From Candidatus Nomurabacteria bacterium (GTDB lineage Bacteria; Patescibacteriota; Minisyncoccia; Phycocordibacterales; UBA5272): a stretch of DNA of 22,573 nucleotides. The position numbers were made by a program, and so were the translations under genes. The stretch spans positions 25,193-47,765 of the forward strand of contig DOZK01000015.1 of the NCBI GenBank assembly GCA_003518045.1, given 5' to 3'. Under the pieces are notes generated by a model. It worked only from the letters and a program-made list of their open reading frames with translations, was not told the origin of the DNA and ran no database searches. Each line of letters begins with the position of its first letter. Position 1 is the first letter of the stretch. Positions 1 to 6,834 of the stretch are shown one piece after another.

Positions 1-54
1 CACAGGCTTTTAATTTACTTCTTTTAAAGATTGTTATTTATGATCAAAATTTTG

Positions 55-63
55 TGTTAGAAT
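55..63 (+). promoter_or_regulatory. Extended -10 promoter of tRNA-Trp
   Basis: TG at 55-56, one base, then TAGAAT at 58-63, matching the extended -10 form TGnTATAAT. It lies 10 bases before the tRNA, so transcription would begin within a few bases of the mature 5' end. No convincing -35 box is seen at the usual distance, which is typical when an extended -10 is present. Confidence 0.55.
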
Positions 64-72
64 AGCACGTAA

Positions 73-143
73 GGGCCTATCGTACAGTGGTAGTATGCCG
101 GTTTCCAAAACCGTTGACCGAGGTTCGAATCCTCGTGGGCCCG
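73..143 (+). tRNA. tRNA-Trp (anticodon CCA)
   Basis: A complete cloverleaf can be drawn by eye. The seven-pair acceptor stem is GGGCCTA (73-79) with TGGGCCC (136-142), including one T-G pair. The D stem is GTAC/GTAT. The anticodon loop is TTCCAAA, giving anticodon CCA, which reads UGG (Trp). The T stem CGAGG/CCTCG encloses the TTCGAAT loop. The discriminator base is G143, as in bacterial tRNA-Trp. The outermost anticodon-stem pair is a C-T mismatch. The CCA end is not encoded (CAA follows), so a CCA-adding enzyme is needed. Confidence 0.93.
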
Positions 144-198
144 CAAAATAGTGCTAGCACGAGATAAGTTATTATGACTTATTTAGCTATGAAAAGTT

Positions 199-1314
199 AT
201 GAGTGAAATATACAAATTAACCGACAAGGAGTTATTAGATATTAATAATCTTTTAATTAAGAAAACAAACATATCTGATACCTTATTATGTTTTTGTGGT
301 AGTAATAAAAATTTTTCCGATTGTTGTAAAACTGAATCAAATTCTTGGAGTACAAAAACCTATTTTAGTAAAGAATTAGTTGAGTTTCTTAATTCAAAAG
401 ATTGGAATGATATTACCAATCAAGACGTTGTATTTTTATTACCCAAATTTCAAAAATATTATCTAGGATCACTCGATATATGCTCCCGACCAGGATGTAC
501 AAACAAGTCTACTGTAAATAGTCATGTGTATGGCAAAAAACATATTGAGAAATATTTATTAAATGATAAGTGTAAAATCCGTAACTCTTACTCAAGGGGT
601 GCCGATTATTTTGAAACATCAGATACAGGCAAGCAAATAACATATAGGATATTTTGTGATAAATGTGAGCAATTATTTAAAGAAGTGGATAATCCAAATC
701 ATGATGTTCTTAATGAAGATAATTGTTTCTTTCACTTTTTAAGAACACAATCCTATCAATACCAGGCTACTCGTTTTGAGTTAGCTTTCTCGCATCAGTT
801 TACTCTTTGGATTAAAGGTGTTATTGAAACCGAACGACAAAAAACTATTGGAAAAGCAAATACCATTATTAACCTTGATTGGTTTTTGGTAAATAATATT
901 CGTTACCAGTATCAATCCAGGCTTAGGGATAAATTATGGGCACTTTTGGGAGATAAAATAAATATCCCACATATTCATATAAGATGCTTTCCAGTAGAAA
1001 AAGTTCTATTTGCAAGTGGGATTTATAATCCATCACATAATCTAAAAGGTGTTCCGATAATTTTCAAAAAGGATGCTTCATTTTTTTATTATGTAATACC
1101 AAAAGATTCTCAAAGCATCTGTGTAACAATTGCTAGTTTTGATAATGAATACAAAGAAATGATAGAGCAACTAGCGAATTTAAATGATCATGATTTTAAA
1201 AAATATTTAAATCATCTAATAAGCTTTTGTAGTCTTCCATTAAACCTTATACTTCAAGATTCACATGATGTAACGAACCAAATGATTGATAAAATTAAAA
1301 AAAGGAAGCATTAA
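199..1314 (+). CDS. SEC-C / HNH-like zinc protein, possible nuclease
   Basis: A 371-residue protein of unknown function with two visible zinc sites. Residues 31-43 carry CFCGS....F..CC (C31, C33, C42, C43), the signature of the SEC-C metal-binding motif, here near the N terminus. Residues 95-156 carry C95-x4-C100, then S-H109, then C153-x2-C156, the spacing of a treble-clef HNH-type domain in which H109 would be the catalytic histidine. The remaining C-terminal ~200 residues are not recognised. The gene follows tRNA-Trp directly and is clearly more AT-rich than the metabolic genes downstream (one 60-base stretch has only 13 G+C), which hints at recent acquisition. No Shine-Dalgarno or good -10 box precedes the start. 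The nuclease role is inferred from cysteine/histidine spacing only; a purely structural zinc protein is possible. Confidence 0.6.
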   Translation: MSEIYKLTDKELLDINNLLIKKTNISDTLLCFCGSNKNFSDCCKTESNSWSTKTYFSKELVEFLNSKDWNDITNQDVVFLLPKFQKYYLGSLDICSRPGCTNKSTVNSHVYGKKHIEKYLLNDKCKIRNSYSRGADYFETSDTGKQITYRIFCDKCEQLFKEVDNPNHDVLNEDNCFFHFLRTQSYQYQATRFELAFSHQFTLWIKGVIETERQKTIGKANTIINLDWFLVNNIRYQYQSRLRDKLWALLGDKINIPHIHIRCFPVEKVLFASGIYNPSHNLKGVPIIFKKDASFFYYVIPKDSQSICVTIASFDNEYKEMIEQLANLNDHDFKKYLNHLISFCSLPLNLILQDSHDVTNQMIDKIKKRKH

Positions 1315-1319
1315 TAATT

Positions 1320-1450
1320 AAATGCAATCCTAAAAAACCAAGCGATCTAGAATCAAGAAGAGTATTTGCAAAATTTATTGTGTAGCCTGTGACGCACTAA
1401 AAGAATCTAAAAGACTGTTACTTTTAAACGGAAATCACTATACTAGAAGG
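1320..1450 (+). other. Decayed 5' extension of the following gene
   Basis: Two short open segments sit end to end in different frames. One runs 1320-1382 and ends at TAG 1383-1385; it begins KCNPKKPSDLESRR and ends AKFIV. The other runs 1385-1450 and reads ACDALKESKRLLLL, continuing in frame into the ATG at 1451. Joined across a 2-base slip they give a plausible continuous helix-rich N terminus. No ATG, GTG or TTG start is seen for the first segment. This suggests the 201-residue protein was once longer at its N terminus, but it could be chance. Confidence 0.3.
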
Positions 1451-2056
1451 ATGGAACAAAAACAGATTGCAAATCTTAATATCGCAATGAAGGATTTAGA
1501 GCCTTATGTAAAAGACCCTAAATTTCTTACTCAGGGCGTTCGCATGACGAACTTCAATATGCTTGTGCGTGAAACATGGGCAAATATCCTACTTTGTACT
1601 GTTTTGAGAAAAATCACTGGACACGACTATACTTTTCAGGAAGAAGAAAGTGGTGATGGTGTTATTTTTAATAATACTGATGCCACTAGTTTTGGGGTTG
1701 AACATGTGTGCGCAATGGACTATCCTGCGGGTAAACAATTACCAAAGGGAGACGCTCGAATTATTTGGGCTATAGATCATAAGATTGCCCGAGGTGCTGA
1801 TTATGCAAAAGGTAAAGCTCTTGTTGTTTTCTTTGACGGCGCAGAAATGTTTACCAGACAAAACATCAGGGAGAACATTTACGGAAGGCATGGCTTTAAG
1901 GCGATATTTATTATCGGACTTCTGGAGGTTGTGGATTCTAAATATTCCTATCTTGTAACAGAATTTAGAGATTCTTTTGGAGACAAATCACACTCATTTC
2001 GAGTAGATATTAATAAAGGCTTCAATGACTGGACGATTACACAAATAATGAAGTAA
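1451..2056 (+). CDS. Unknown protein, possible PD-(D/E)XK-like fold
   Basis: A 201-residue protein not matched to a family by eye. Its predicted order resembles a restriction-endonuclease-like core: an N-terminal helix with R-E41-x-W, a strand with acidic D69 (SGDGVIF), a strand with E84-H85-V86 (FGVEHV), a helix (WAIDHKIARG), a strong hydrophobic strand (KALVVFFDG, 122-130) and another strand (AIFIIGLL). In PD-(D/E)XK enzymes the second strand normally carries E-x-K; here the lysine position is valine, so the assignment is tentative. AGAAGG abuts the ATG with no spacer, so it is too close to act as a normal ribosome site, and the reading frame stays open upstream (1385-1450) without a start codon. 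The true start is therefore uncertain. With the preceding zinc protein it forms a small AT-rich block next to tRNA-Trp. Confidence 0.5.
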   Translation: MEQKQIANLNIAMKDLEPYVKDPKFLTQGVRMTNFNMLVRETWANILLCTVLRKITGHDYTFQEEESGDGVIFNNTDATSFGVEHVCAMDYPAGKQLPKGDARIIWAIDHKIARGADYAKGKALVVFFDGAEMFTRQNIRENIYGRHGFKAIFIIGLLEVVDSKYSYLVTEFRDSFGDKSHSFRVDINKGFNDWTITQIMK

Positions 2057-2089
2057 CTTAAGCGCATGAGATGCGTCGATTAAGTTTTT
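2056..2089 (+). terminator. Hairpin terminator
   Basis: ACTTAA (2056-2061) pairs with TTAAGT (2080-2085), and CGCAT (2063-2067) with ATGCG (2071-2075). A run of T follows at 2085-2089. It closes the two-gene block after tRNA-Trp. Confidence 0.55.
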
Positions 2090-2165
2090 GAAAAAGTACT
2101 AAAATGACCTTACAGGACTTGTTCGCCTTTGGTTCTAATATGACGCTCTCTGCCAAGTCGTTTTG

Positions 2166-2174
2166 TGTTAAAAT
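2166..2174 (+). promoter_or_regulatory. Extended -10 seven bases before the HD gene start
   Basis: TG, one base, then TAAAAT (2169-2174), with seven bases to the ATG at 2182. The expected transcription start coincides with the ATG. This supports 2182 over the in-frame upstream ATG at 2104, which lies upstream of the promoter. Confidence 0.5.
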
Positions 2175-2181
2175 TCATATT

Positions 2182-2763
2182 ATGGATCATTTAGAAAATT
2201 TAAAAAAGAAAGTTAGTGATTTATATTTATCAAAAAATGACACTCGTGATAGTTGGGCGGATTGGCTATATGAAAATCATATTTTTTTGGTTGCAGATAA
2301 AGCAGGGGAATTAGCAGATAAATATGGGGCAAATCGTGAGCTCGCTATGGCTTCTGCGATGTTACATGATATAGCTGATGCTGTAATGAGTCGCTTTACT
2401 GAATTACATGAAGAAGAAAGTTTTAAAATCGCAAAAAGTTTTTTAAAAGAATCTAATTTTTCAGATGAAGAAATTGAAATTATTGTGGTTGATGCAATGA
2501 AGTTTCATAGTTGTCGTGATGGGAATATTCCTAAAACCTTAGAAGGAAAGGTTGTGGCAACAGCAGACGCAGTTACACATTTGTCTTCAGATTTTTTTGA
2601 ACATGCAATTCTAGAAAAGAAAAAAGATGGAATGACAATTCCAGAAATTAGTCTTTGGGCAATTCCAAAAATAGACAGAGATTTTAATACAAAAATATTT
2701 TTTGAAGATGTTCGAAAAGAAATGATATCGTATTACGAAAAACAGAAAGCTTTGTTTCAGTAA
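2182..2763 (+). CDS. HD-domain metal-dependent phosphohydrolase
   Basis: A 193-residue single-domain HD hydrolase. The metal-binding set is visible: H33 in the first helix (ENHIFLVAD), the doublet H62-D63 in MLHDIADA, H109 (MKFHS) and the distal D129 in VVATADAVTHL. Such soluble proteins of the YedJ-like HD family hydrolyse phosphate esters of nucleotides or related metabolites; the substrate cannot be read from sequence. The start at 2182 is chosen because a -10 box lies directly before it and the HD fold begins soon after. The in-frame ATG at 2104 would add 26 residues without HD character. The gene appears to be a single transcription unit. Confidence 0.8.
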   Translation: MDHLENLKKKVSDLYLSKNDTRDSWADWLYENHIFLVADKAGELADKYGANRELAMASAMLHDIADAVMSRFTELHEEESFKIAKSFLKESNFSDEEIEIIVVDAMKFHSCRDGNIPKTLEGKVVATADAVTHLSSDFFEHAILEKKKDGMTIPEISLWAIPKIDRDFNTKIFFEDVRKEMISYYEKQKALFQ

Positions 2764-2791
2764 TCTTTTAAACATCTTCTAGTTTTTCTCA

Positions 2792-2800
2792 TGATATAAT
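2792..2800 (+). promoter_or_regulatory. Extended -10 promoter of the DUF5667 gene
   Basis: TGATATAAT is a perfect extended -10. Unlike most promoters here it leaves a leader of roughly 45 bases before the ATG at 2854, containing a small GC-rich stretch (GGCTGGCGAGCGCC) of unknown role. Confidence 0.65.
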
Positions 2801-2853
2801 TAATATTCGATTAGTTACGGCTGGCGAGCGCCTATTATTAATTATATAAATCT

Positions 2854-3681
2854 ATGAAAAAAATTATTTCAACATTATGTTTGCTGGGCGCCACTACATT
2901 TGTAGTATCTGCACAAACAACAACGGTAGCGACAACTACACCAACAGTTGTCACCTCCGCAGTTTCCGCTGGTCTTACTCCGGAGAGTTCATTTTATTTT
3001 TTCGATAAAATAACAGAGTCTTTGCAAGAGCTTTTTGCTTTTTCAACGGATGCTAAAGTAAAATTACAGCTGGCTTTTGCAGCTGAGCGTGTAGCGGAGG
3101 CCAAGGCCATGCTTGCTAATCCTGGAGACCATAAAAAAGGATTAGAAGAAGTGAATGCAAGTATAGTTCAAAATATACAGAAAACCTCTGAAGTATTAAA
3201 GTCAGAAAAAAGTAAGGGTAATGATATAACGGCATTAGCAAAAGAAGCGAATGATCAATTTGATGATGAAGAAAGTGATTTGAATAAAACTTTAGCAGAA
3301 TCACATAAAGAAATAGTTGATACTAAAATAGTAGAAACTAAAAAACTTTTAGAAGAAGCTAAGGCCACAAAAGACGAAGTGAAAATAACTGATGCTGAGA
3401 AAAATCTTGAATTAGCAAAACAAAATGCTGAGGATTTAAAAACTCAAAAAGAAGAAATTAAAAAATCTTTTCAAGATGAAAAAAGAAGCATAGAAGAGGA
3501 AATGTCAAAAGACGATCAAGAAGAAGATAAAATTAATCATGAAAATGAAGATGTAAATGATACAGAAGATAGTGAGTCAGATTTGGGTGATGATTCACAA
3601 AAAGAGAATACTGAAGTAAAGAATGAAGATAATAATGGCACTAGTACAGAATCACGAAAGTTAAATGATAAAGAAGACTAG
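2854..3681 (+). CDS. Secreted DUF5667 coiled-coil protein
   Basis: A 275-residue exported protein. Residues 1-20 form a signal peptide (two lysines, hydrophobic core, cleavage near VSA-Q). Residues ~40-100 match the DUF5667 pattern: GLTPESSFYFFDKI, then LFAFSTDAKVKLQLAFAAER, a helical domain frequent in extracytoplasmic proteins of CPR bacteria and other bacteria. Residues ~100-215 are long charged helices likely to form a coiled coil, and the tail from ~215 is extremely acidic and disordered (D, E, N, S). Its function is unknown; a cell-envelope structural or metal-binding role would fit. It has its own promoter and a strong terminator, so it is monocistronic. Confidence 0.82.
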   Translation: MKKIISTLCLLGATTFVVSAQTTTVATTTPTVVTSAVSAGLTPESSFYFFDKITESLQELFAFSTDAKVKLQLAFAAERVAEAKAMLANPGDHKKGLEEVNASIVQNIQKTSEVLKSEKSKGNDITALAKEANDQFDDEESDLNKTLAESHKEIVDTKIVETKKLLEEAKATKDEVKITDAEKNLELAKQNAEDLKTQKEEIKKSFQDEKRSIEEEMSKDDQEEDKINHENEDVNDTEDSESDLGDDSQKENTEVKNEDNNGTSTESRKLNDKED

Positions 3682-3717
3682 TTTTAGATTTTAAAAGAAA
3701 ATCCTAAAATACAATAC

Positions 3718-3747
3718 AAAAAGTGGCGCCTTACGGCGCCACTTTTT
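3718..3747. terminator. Perfect 13-bp bidirectional terminator
   Basis: AAAAAGTGGCGCC (3718-3730), loop TTAC, then GGCGCCACTTTTT (3735-3747), paired without mismatch. A-run and T-run flank the GC core, so it can act on both strands. It ends the DUF5667 transcript. Confidence 0.9.
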
Positions 3748-3830
3748 GTGAATTCATTAAAAATTAAAAATTTTAAATTAAAAATTAGTGTAGTTAATAT
3801 TGCAAGAATTATTTAACTTATGTTTATCAA

Positions 3831-3860
3831 CTAGTGGCTATTCTCTAGTGGCTATATACT
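3831..3860 (+). promoter_or_regulatory. GAPDH promoter with 11-bp direct repeat
   Basis: The -10 box TATACT is at 3855-3860, eight bases before the ATG at 3869. CTAGTGGCTAT occurs twice (3831-3841 and 3845-3855), 14 bases apart, the second copy running into the -10. The repeat could be an operator or a small local duplication. Confidence 0.5.
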
Positions 3861-3868
3861 GTTCATAT

Positions 3869-4921
3869 ATGGATAAAAAACTTCGTGTTGGAATAAATGG
3901 TTTCGGGCGTATTGGACGAGCTTTTTTTAAAGTCTCTGCAATGCGGGATGATATGGAAGTGGTCGCAGTAAATGATTTAGGAGATATACATAATCTTGCA
4001 TATTTGCTTCAATATGACACAGTTTATAAAGTGGCACCTTATGATGTTACGACTGAAATTCACGATGAAGAGCAATATTTGCTCACTGGCGGGGCTTTTG
4101 AATCAAAGGTCAGGGTATTTCAAGAAAAAGACCCAAGTGCCATTCCGTGGGGCTCGCTCGATGTCGACGTGGTGGTTGAATCAACAGGATTATTTACAAC
4201 TTATGATAAAGCCGTAGCTCATCTAAAAGGTGGTGCGAAGCGTGTAGTTATTTCAGCTCCCGCTAAAGACGGCGATGATACAACTATTCATGGAGAAACA
4301 ATTTTACTTGGAGTAAATGAAGAAAAATTTGGTACATGCGAAGTTACTTCTAATGCATCTTGCACAACAAATGCGTCATCTCCTATTATTGCAATTTTAG
4401 ATGAAGCAATCGGAATTGAAAAAGCAATTTTAAATACAGTACATTCATATACTGCATCACAATCAATTGTTGACGGTCCAAATAAAAAAGATTTTCGTGA
4501 AGGTAGAGCTGCGGCACAAAACATAGTGCCATCGTCTACCGGTGCAGCCATTGCAGTTACGAAAGCATTCCCAGCACTCGAGGGTTTATTTGATGGAGTA
4601 TCTATTCGCGTACCAACTCCAGCTGGGTCAATTGCAGATATTACTTTTATTGCAAAAAGAAATACAACAGTCGAAGAAGTAAATGAAATATTAAAAACAG
4701 CAGGGAATAATGCTAGATGGTCAAGTATTTTTCAAGCAACAGAAGAGGAATTAGTTTCTAGTGATATTATCGGACTTCCTTATGCATCAATTGCAGACTT
4801 GAAAATGACTCGTGTAGTTGGTGGAAATCTCGTAAAAGTTTTAGCTTGGTATGATAATGAGATGGGGTATACCAACACATTGGTAGAACATGTGTCTCGT
4901 GTTGGGAAAGCTATAAAATAG
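3869..4921 (+). CDS. gapA: Glyceraldehyde-3-phosphate dehydrogenase, type I
   Basis: A 350-residue cytoplasmic enzyme that oxidises glyceraldehyde 3-phosphate to 1,3-bisphosphoglycerate with NAD. The nucleotide-binding start VGINGFGRIGR is at residues 7-17. VAVND at 33-36 is the usual adenine-ribose site of NAD-preferring forms. The catalytic motif SNASCTTN places the nucleophile at C165, and VHSYTASQ gives the base H192. WYDNEMGYTN near the end is the C-terminal signature. Length is near the family norm. The start at 3869 is chosen because the Rossmann fold begins four residues later and the promoter lies just upstream; the in-frame ATG at 3800 would add 23 unrelated residues. The next gene begins two bases after the stop, so the two are co-transcribed. 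Confidence 0.96.
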   Translation: MDKKLRVGINGFGRIGRAFFKVSAMRDDMEVVAVNDLGDIHNLAYLLQYDTVYKVAPYDVTTEIHDEEQYLLTGGAFESKVRVFQEKDPSAIPWGSLDVDVVVESTGLFTTYDKAVAHLKGGAKRVVISAPAKDGDDTTIHGETILLGVNEEKFGTCEVTSNASCTTNASSPIIAILDEAIGIEKAILNTVHSYTASQSIVDGPNKKDFREGRAAAQNIVPSSTGAAIAVTKAFPALEGLFDGVSIRVPTPAGSIADITFIAKRNTTVEEVNEILKTAGNNARWSSIFQATEEELVSSDIIGLPYASIADLKMTRVVGGNLVKVLAWYDNEMGYTNTLVEHVSRVGKAIK

Positions 4922-4923
4922 TT

Positions 4924-5400
4924 ATGGAAAATTTTATGGAAGATCGAGTGTCACTGGAAAATATTGAAACAAAAATAAAGAAAAAAATTTCTTCCGCAAA
5001 AGAATATGCATTAAATGAAGAACAATATAGAGAAGCAGTTGAGAAAGGTTTTGATCTAACTGATGCAACGGTTTTTGTTGATACATTAACAGAAGCAAGA
5101 ATTGCCATGGAAATATTAGGATTTGATGAGGATTCTTTAGTAGATACATTAAGTCATGAAAATGCACATGGGAATAAAGCTCAACAATTAGGAGCAAAAC
5201 ATGATGGATATAAATTTGTTTTAATTAGAGGTAATAATGGGGGTTTTAGGGTTCAACCACAAGCACGCGTATATATTCCTGATGAATGGGATAAAGAAAA
5301 ACAAAACAGCGTACTATTAGAAATTATTAAAGCACCTGAAGAATATGGAAATTCTGTGTCTGATCATGATAAGCATGATTTAGAGAAACTTGGACAGTAG
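4924..5400 (+). CDS. Small unknown protein with HExxH motif
   Basis: A 158-residue soluble protein starting two bases after the GAPDH stop and with no promoter of its own, so co-expressed with it. An N-terminal charged helical part (1-60) is followed by LSHENAHGNKAQQLG, in which H78-E79-N-A-H82 fits the zinc-metallopeptidase HExxH helix, with a downstream glycine as in zincins. Possible third ligands (H93, H148, H151, or a glutamate around 139-140) cannot be chosen by eye. A later segment (KFVLIRGNN, RVYIPDEW) looks like beta strands. There is no signal peptide, so an activity would be cytoplasmic. The alternative is that HENAH is a chance match in a non-enzymatic protein. The start could also be the ATG four codons later. 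Confidence 0.6.
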   Translation: MENFMEDRVSLENIETKIKKKISSAKEYALNEEQYREAVEKGFDLTDATVFVDTLTEARIAMEILGFDEDSLVDTLSHENAHGNKAQQLGAKHDGYKFVLIRGNNGGFRVQPQARVYIPDEWDKEKQNSVLLEIIKAPEEYGNSVSDHDKHDLEKLGQ

Positions 5401-5438
5401 CTTATATTTTTTAGCTGTATAAACTATATATAACAGGG

Positions 5439-5444
5439 TATACT
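5439..5444 (+). promoter_or_regulatory. -10 box of rpiB
   Basis: A perfect TATACT, seven bases before the ATG at 5452, giving a predicted leaderless transcript. Confidence 0.55.
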
Positions 5445-5451
5445 ATCTAAT

Positions 5452-5916
5452 ATGACAACAATATATTTAGCGACGGATCATGCGGGGTTTGAATTAAAAG
5501 AAGAAATTAAAAAATATCTTGAAGAAAAGGTAGATTATGAAGTGTATGATTGCGGAGCATTAACTTTGGAAGATGGAGATGATTATCCAGAATATATGGC
5601 AAGAGCTGCTGAGAAAGTTCAGTTTGATGCAGAACACGACCCATCAGTTGCGGTTATTTTTGGAGGTAGTGGAGTAGGGGAGGCGATAGTAGCAAATAGA
5701 TTTGCACATGTAAGAGCGGTAACTTACGCTGGTGGACCATTGGACGTGATAAAAGTATCGCGCGAACATAATGATACAAACGTGCTTTCAATCGGAGCGA
5801 GATTTGTTTCTGCAAATGAGGCAAAACAAGCAATAGATTTATTTTTAGGAACGCATTTTTCACACGTAGAACGACATGCTGACCGTATTATCCAAATCGA
5901 AGATCTTATCAAATAA
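5452..5916 (+). CDS. rpiB: RpiB/LacAB-family sugar-phosphate isomerase
   Basis: A 154-residue cytoplasmic isomerase, most likely interconverting ribose 5-phosphate and ribulose 5-phosphate. Family marks are TDHAGFELK (8-16), DYPEYM (44-49), GGSGVGEAIVANRF (71-84) and SREHNDTNVLSIG (103-115). In the E. coli enzyme the loop reads CGTG and its cysteine is the catalytic base; here that position is G71. A glutamate, E77, lies in the loop exactly as in the Mycobacterium tuberculosis-type enzyme (GSGNGEQ), where Glu acts as the base. It is thus of the Glu-dependent subtype rather than inactive. It sits among GAPDH, Rpe-like and transketolase genes, which supports the pentose-phosphate role. LacA/B or another aldose isomerase activity is possible. 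Confidence 0.88.
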   Translation: MTTIYLATDHAGFELKEEIKKYLEEKVDYEVYDCGALTLEDGDDYPEYMARAAEKVQFDAEHDPSVAVIFGGSGVGEAIVANRFAHVRAVTYAGGPLDVIKVSREHNDTNVLSIGARFVSANEAKQAIDLFLGTHFSHVERHADRIIQIEDLIK

Positions 5917-5945
5917 GTTTTTACTTATTTGGTACCAAAGTATTG

Positions 5946-5951
5946 TATACT
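5946..5951 (+). promoter_or_regulatory. -10 box upstream of the Rpe-like gene
   Basis: TATACT lies 59 bases before the ATG at 6011. The leader consists of a short-period TAACT-type repeat (about 5963-6001), so this transcript, unlike its neighbours, would have a leader. Confidence 0.4.
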
Positions 5952-6010
5952 GTATTTGTATCTAACTCCCATCTTCTAACTCCTAACTTCTAACCCCTAA
6001 CTATAAATTT

Positions 6011-6670
6011 ATGAATATCATTCCTGCAATTCTTCCTCACAATTTTGAAGAAATTATAGAAAAGTGCGCCCGTGTTGAAGGGTTAGTTATAAACGTACAA
6101 GTTGATGTCTGTGATGGTGTTTTTGGCCGTGAAAAAACTTGGATGCCAACAGGTATGGAAGTATTACCGGGAGGATTTTCCTATGAGTTCGATTTAATGA
6201 TTGATGACTGGAAATTATATACATTACATTGTCTTACTCTTGGCGCTAAATCTATAGTGTCTCATGTGGATATGTTTGTAGATGGAGATATGGAGACATT
6301 AATTGGAATGGTTGCACCACACTCAGCACATTTAGGTATTGCTGTTTCAAATGATAAAAGTTTAGATTTCCATGCAGAAATGATAAGAAAAGCGCAGTCG
6401 TTATATCCCCATGTTTTTATTCAAGTAATGGGTATAAAAAATATTGGTGAACAGAGCCAGCTTTTTGATGAAGAGACACCAGGAAGAATTAAAGCATTAA
6501 AGCAACAATTCGGAGAGATAATGATACAAGTAGATGGAGGTATGACTCTTGATACAGCAAAATTAGTTAAAGATGCTGGTGCAGAAAATATTGTTACCGG
6601 GTCTTTTATATTTGGACGAGATGACGCAGGCTCATCACTTGAGGAATTAAATAGGGCAGTGAACGAATAA
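6011..6670 (+). CDS. Ribulose-phosphate 3-epimerase-like TIM barrel
   Basis: A 219-residue member of the Rpe barrel family. Recognisable pieces are IPAILPHNFEE (start of strand 1), VDVCDGVF (strand 2), FDLMIDD (strand 3), IVSHVDM (strand 4), IQVMGIK (strand 6), IQVDGGM (strand 7) and IVTGSFIF (strand 8). In Rpe the metal is held by two histidines and two aspartates. Here the first histidine (HFDVMD in E. coli) is Q in VQVDVCD and the second (DVHLMV) is D in EFDLMID; the aspartates of VDVCD and QVDGG remain. The protein may use another metal geometry, act on another substrate, or have lost activity. Its place between rpiB and the transketolase pair still argues for ribulose/xylulose 5-phosphate epimerisation. 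Confidence 0.72.
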   Translation: MNIIPAILPHNFEEIIEKCARVEGLVINVQVDVCDGVFGREKTWMPTGMEVLPGGFSYEFDLMIDDWKLYTLHCLTLGAKSIVSHVDMFVDGDMETLIGMVAPHSAHLGIAVSNDKSLDFHAEMIRKAQSLYPHVFIQVMGIKNIGEQSQLFDEETPGRIKALKQQFGEIMIQVDGGMTLDTAKLVKDAGAENIVTGSFIFGRDDAGSSLEELNRAVNE

Positions 6671-6678
6671 GGTTAAGA

Positions 6679-6761
6679 AATATTCAATGAAAAAATAATC
6701 AATATTCAAACTGAAGAAATTACGTACTAATTGAATATTGAATATTGTCTCATTGAATATT
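6679..6761. repeat. Nested AT-rich inverted repeat
   Basis: AATATTCAATGA (6679-6690) is the exact reverse complement of TCATTGAATATT (6750-6761), and inside it CAATATTCAA (6700-6709) is matched by TTGAATATTG (6731-6740). The unit can fold into a long AT-rich hairpin downstream of the Rpe-like gene. It could slow or end transcription but lacks a GC core. Confidence 0.6.
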
Positions 6762-6788
6762 ATTTTGTAATCAAATTACTTCCCTGTG

Positions 6789-6828
6789 TGTATCTATCTG
6801 CTATCTGCTCACTGCTTCCTGCTATACT
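6789..6828 (+). promoter_or_regulatory. tktN promoter after CTGCT-type repeat
   Basis: TG, one base, then TATACT (6823-6828), an extended -10 six bases before the ATG at 6835. It is preceded by a short imperfect repeat of CTGCT/CTATCTGCT units (about 6789-6822) resembling, on the other strand, the AGCAGTA-type repeats near 14165 and 15515. Confidence 0.55.
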
Positions 6829-6834
6829 ATACCC

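Noticed and set aside
2104..2181. Upstream in-frame ATG of the HD hydrolase
   Set aside because: A -10 box lies between it and the ATG at 2182, and the extra 26 residues show no HD-family character.
3800..3868. Upstream in-frame ATG of GAPDH
   Set aside because: It would add 23 residues before the Rossmann fold and lies upstream of the TATACT box; the 3869 start gives the normal family length.
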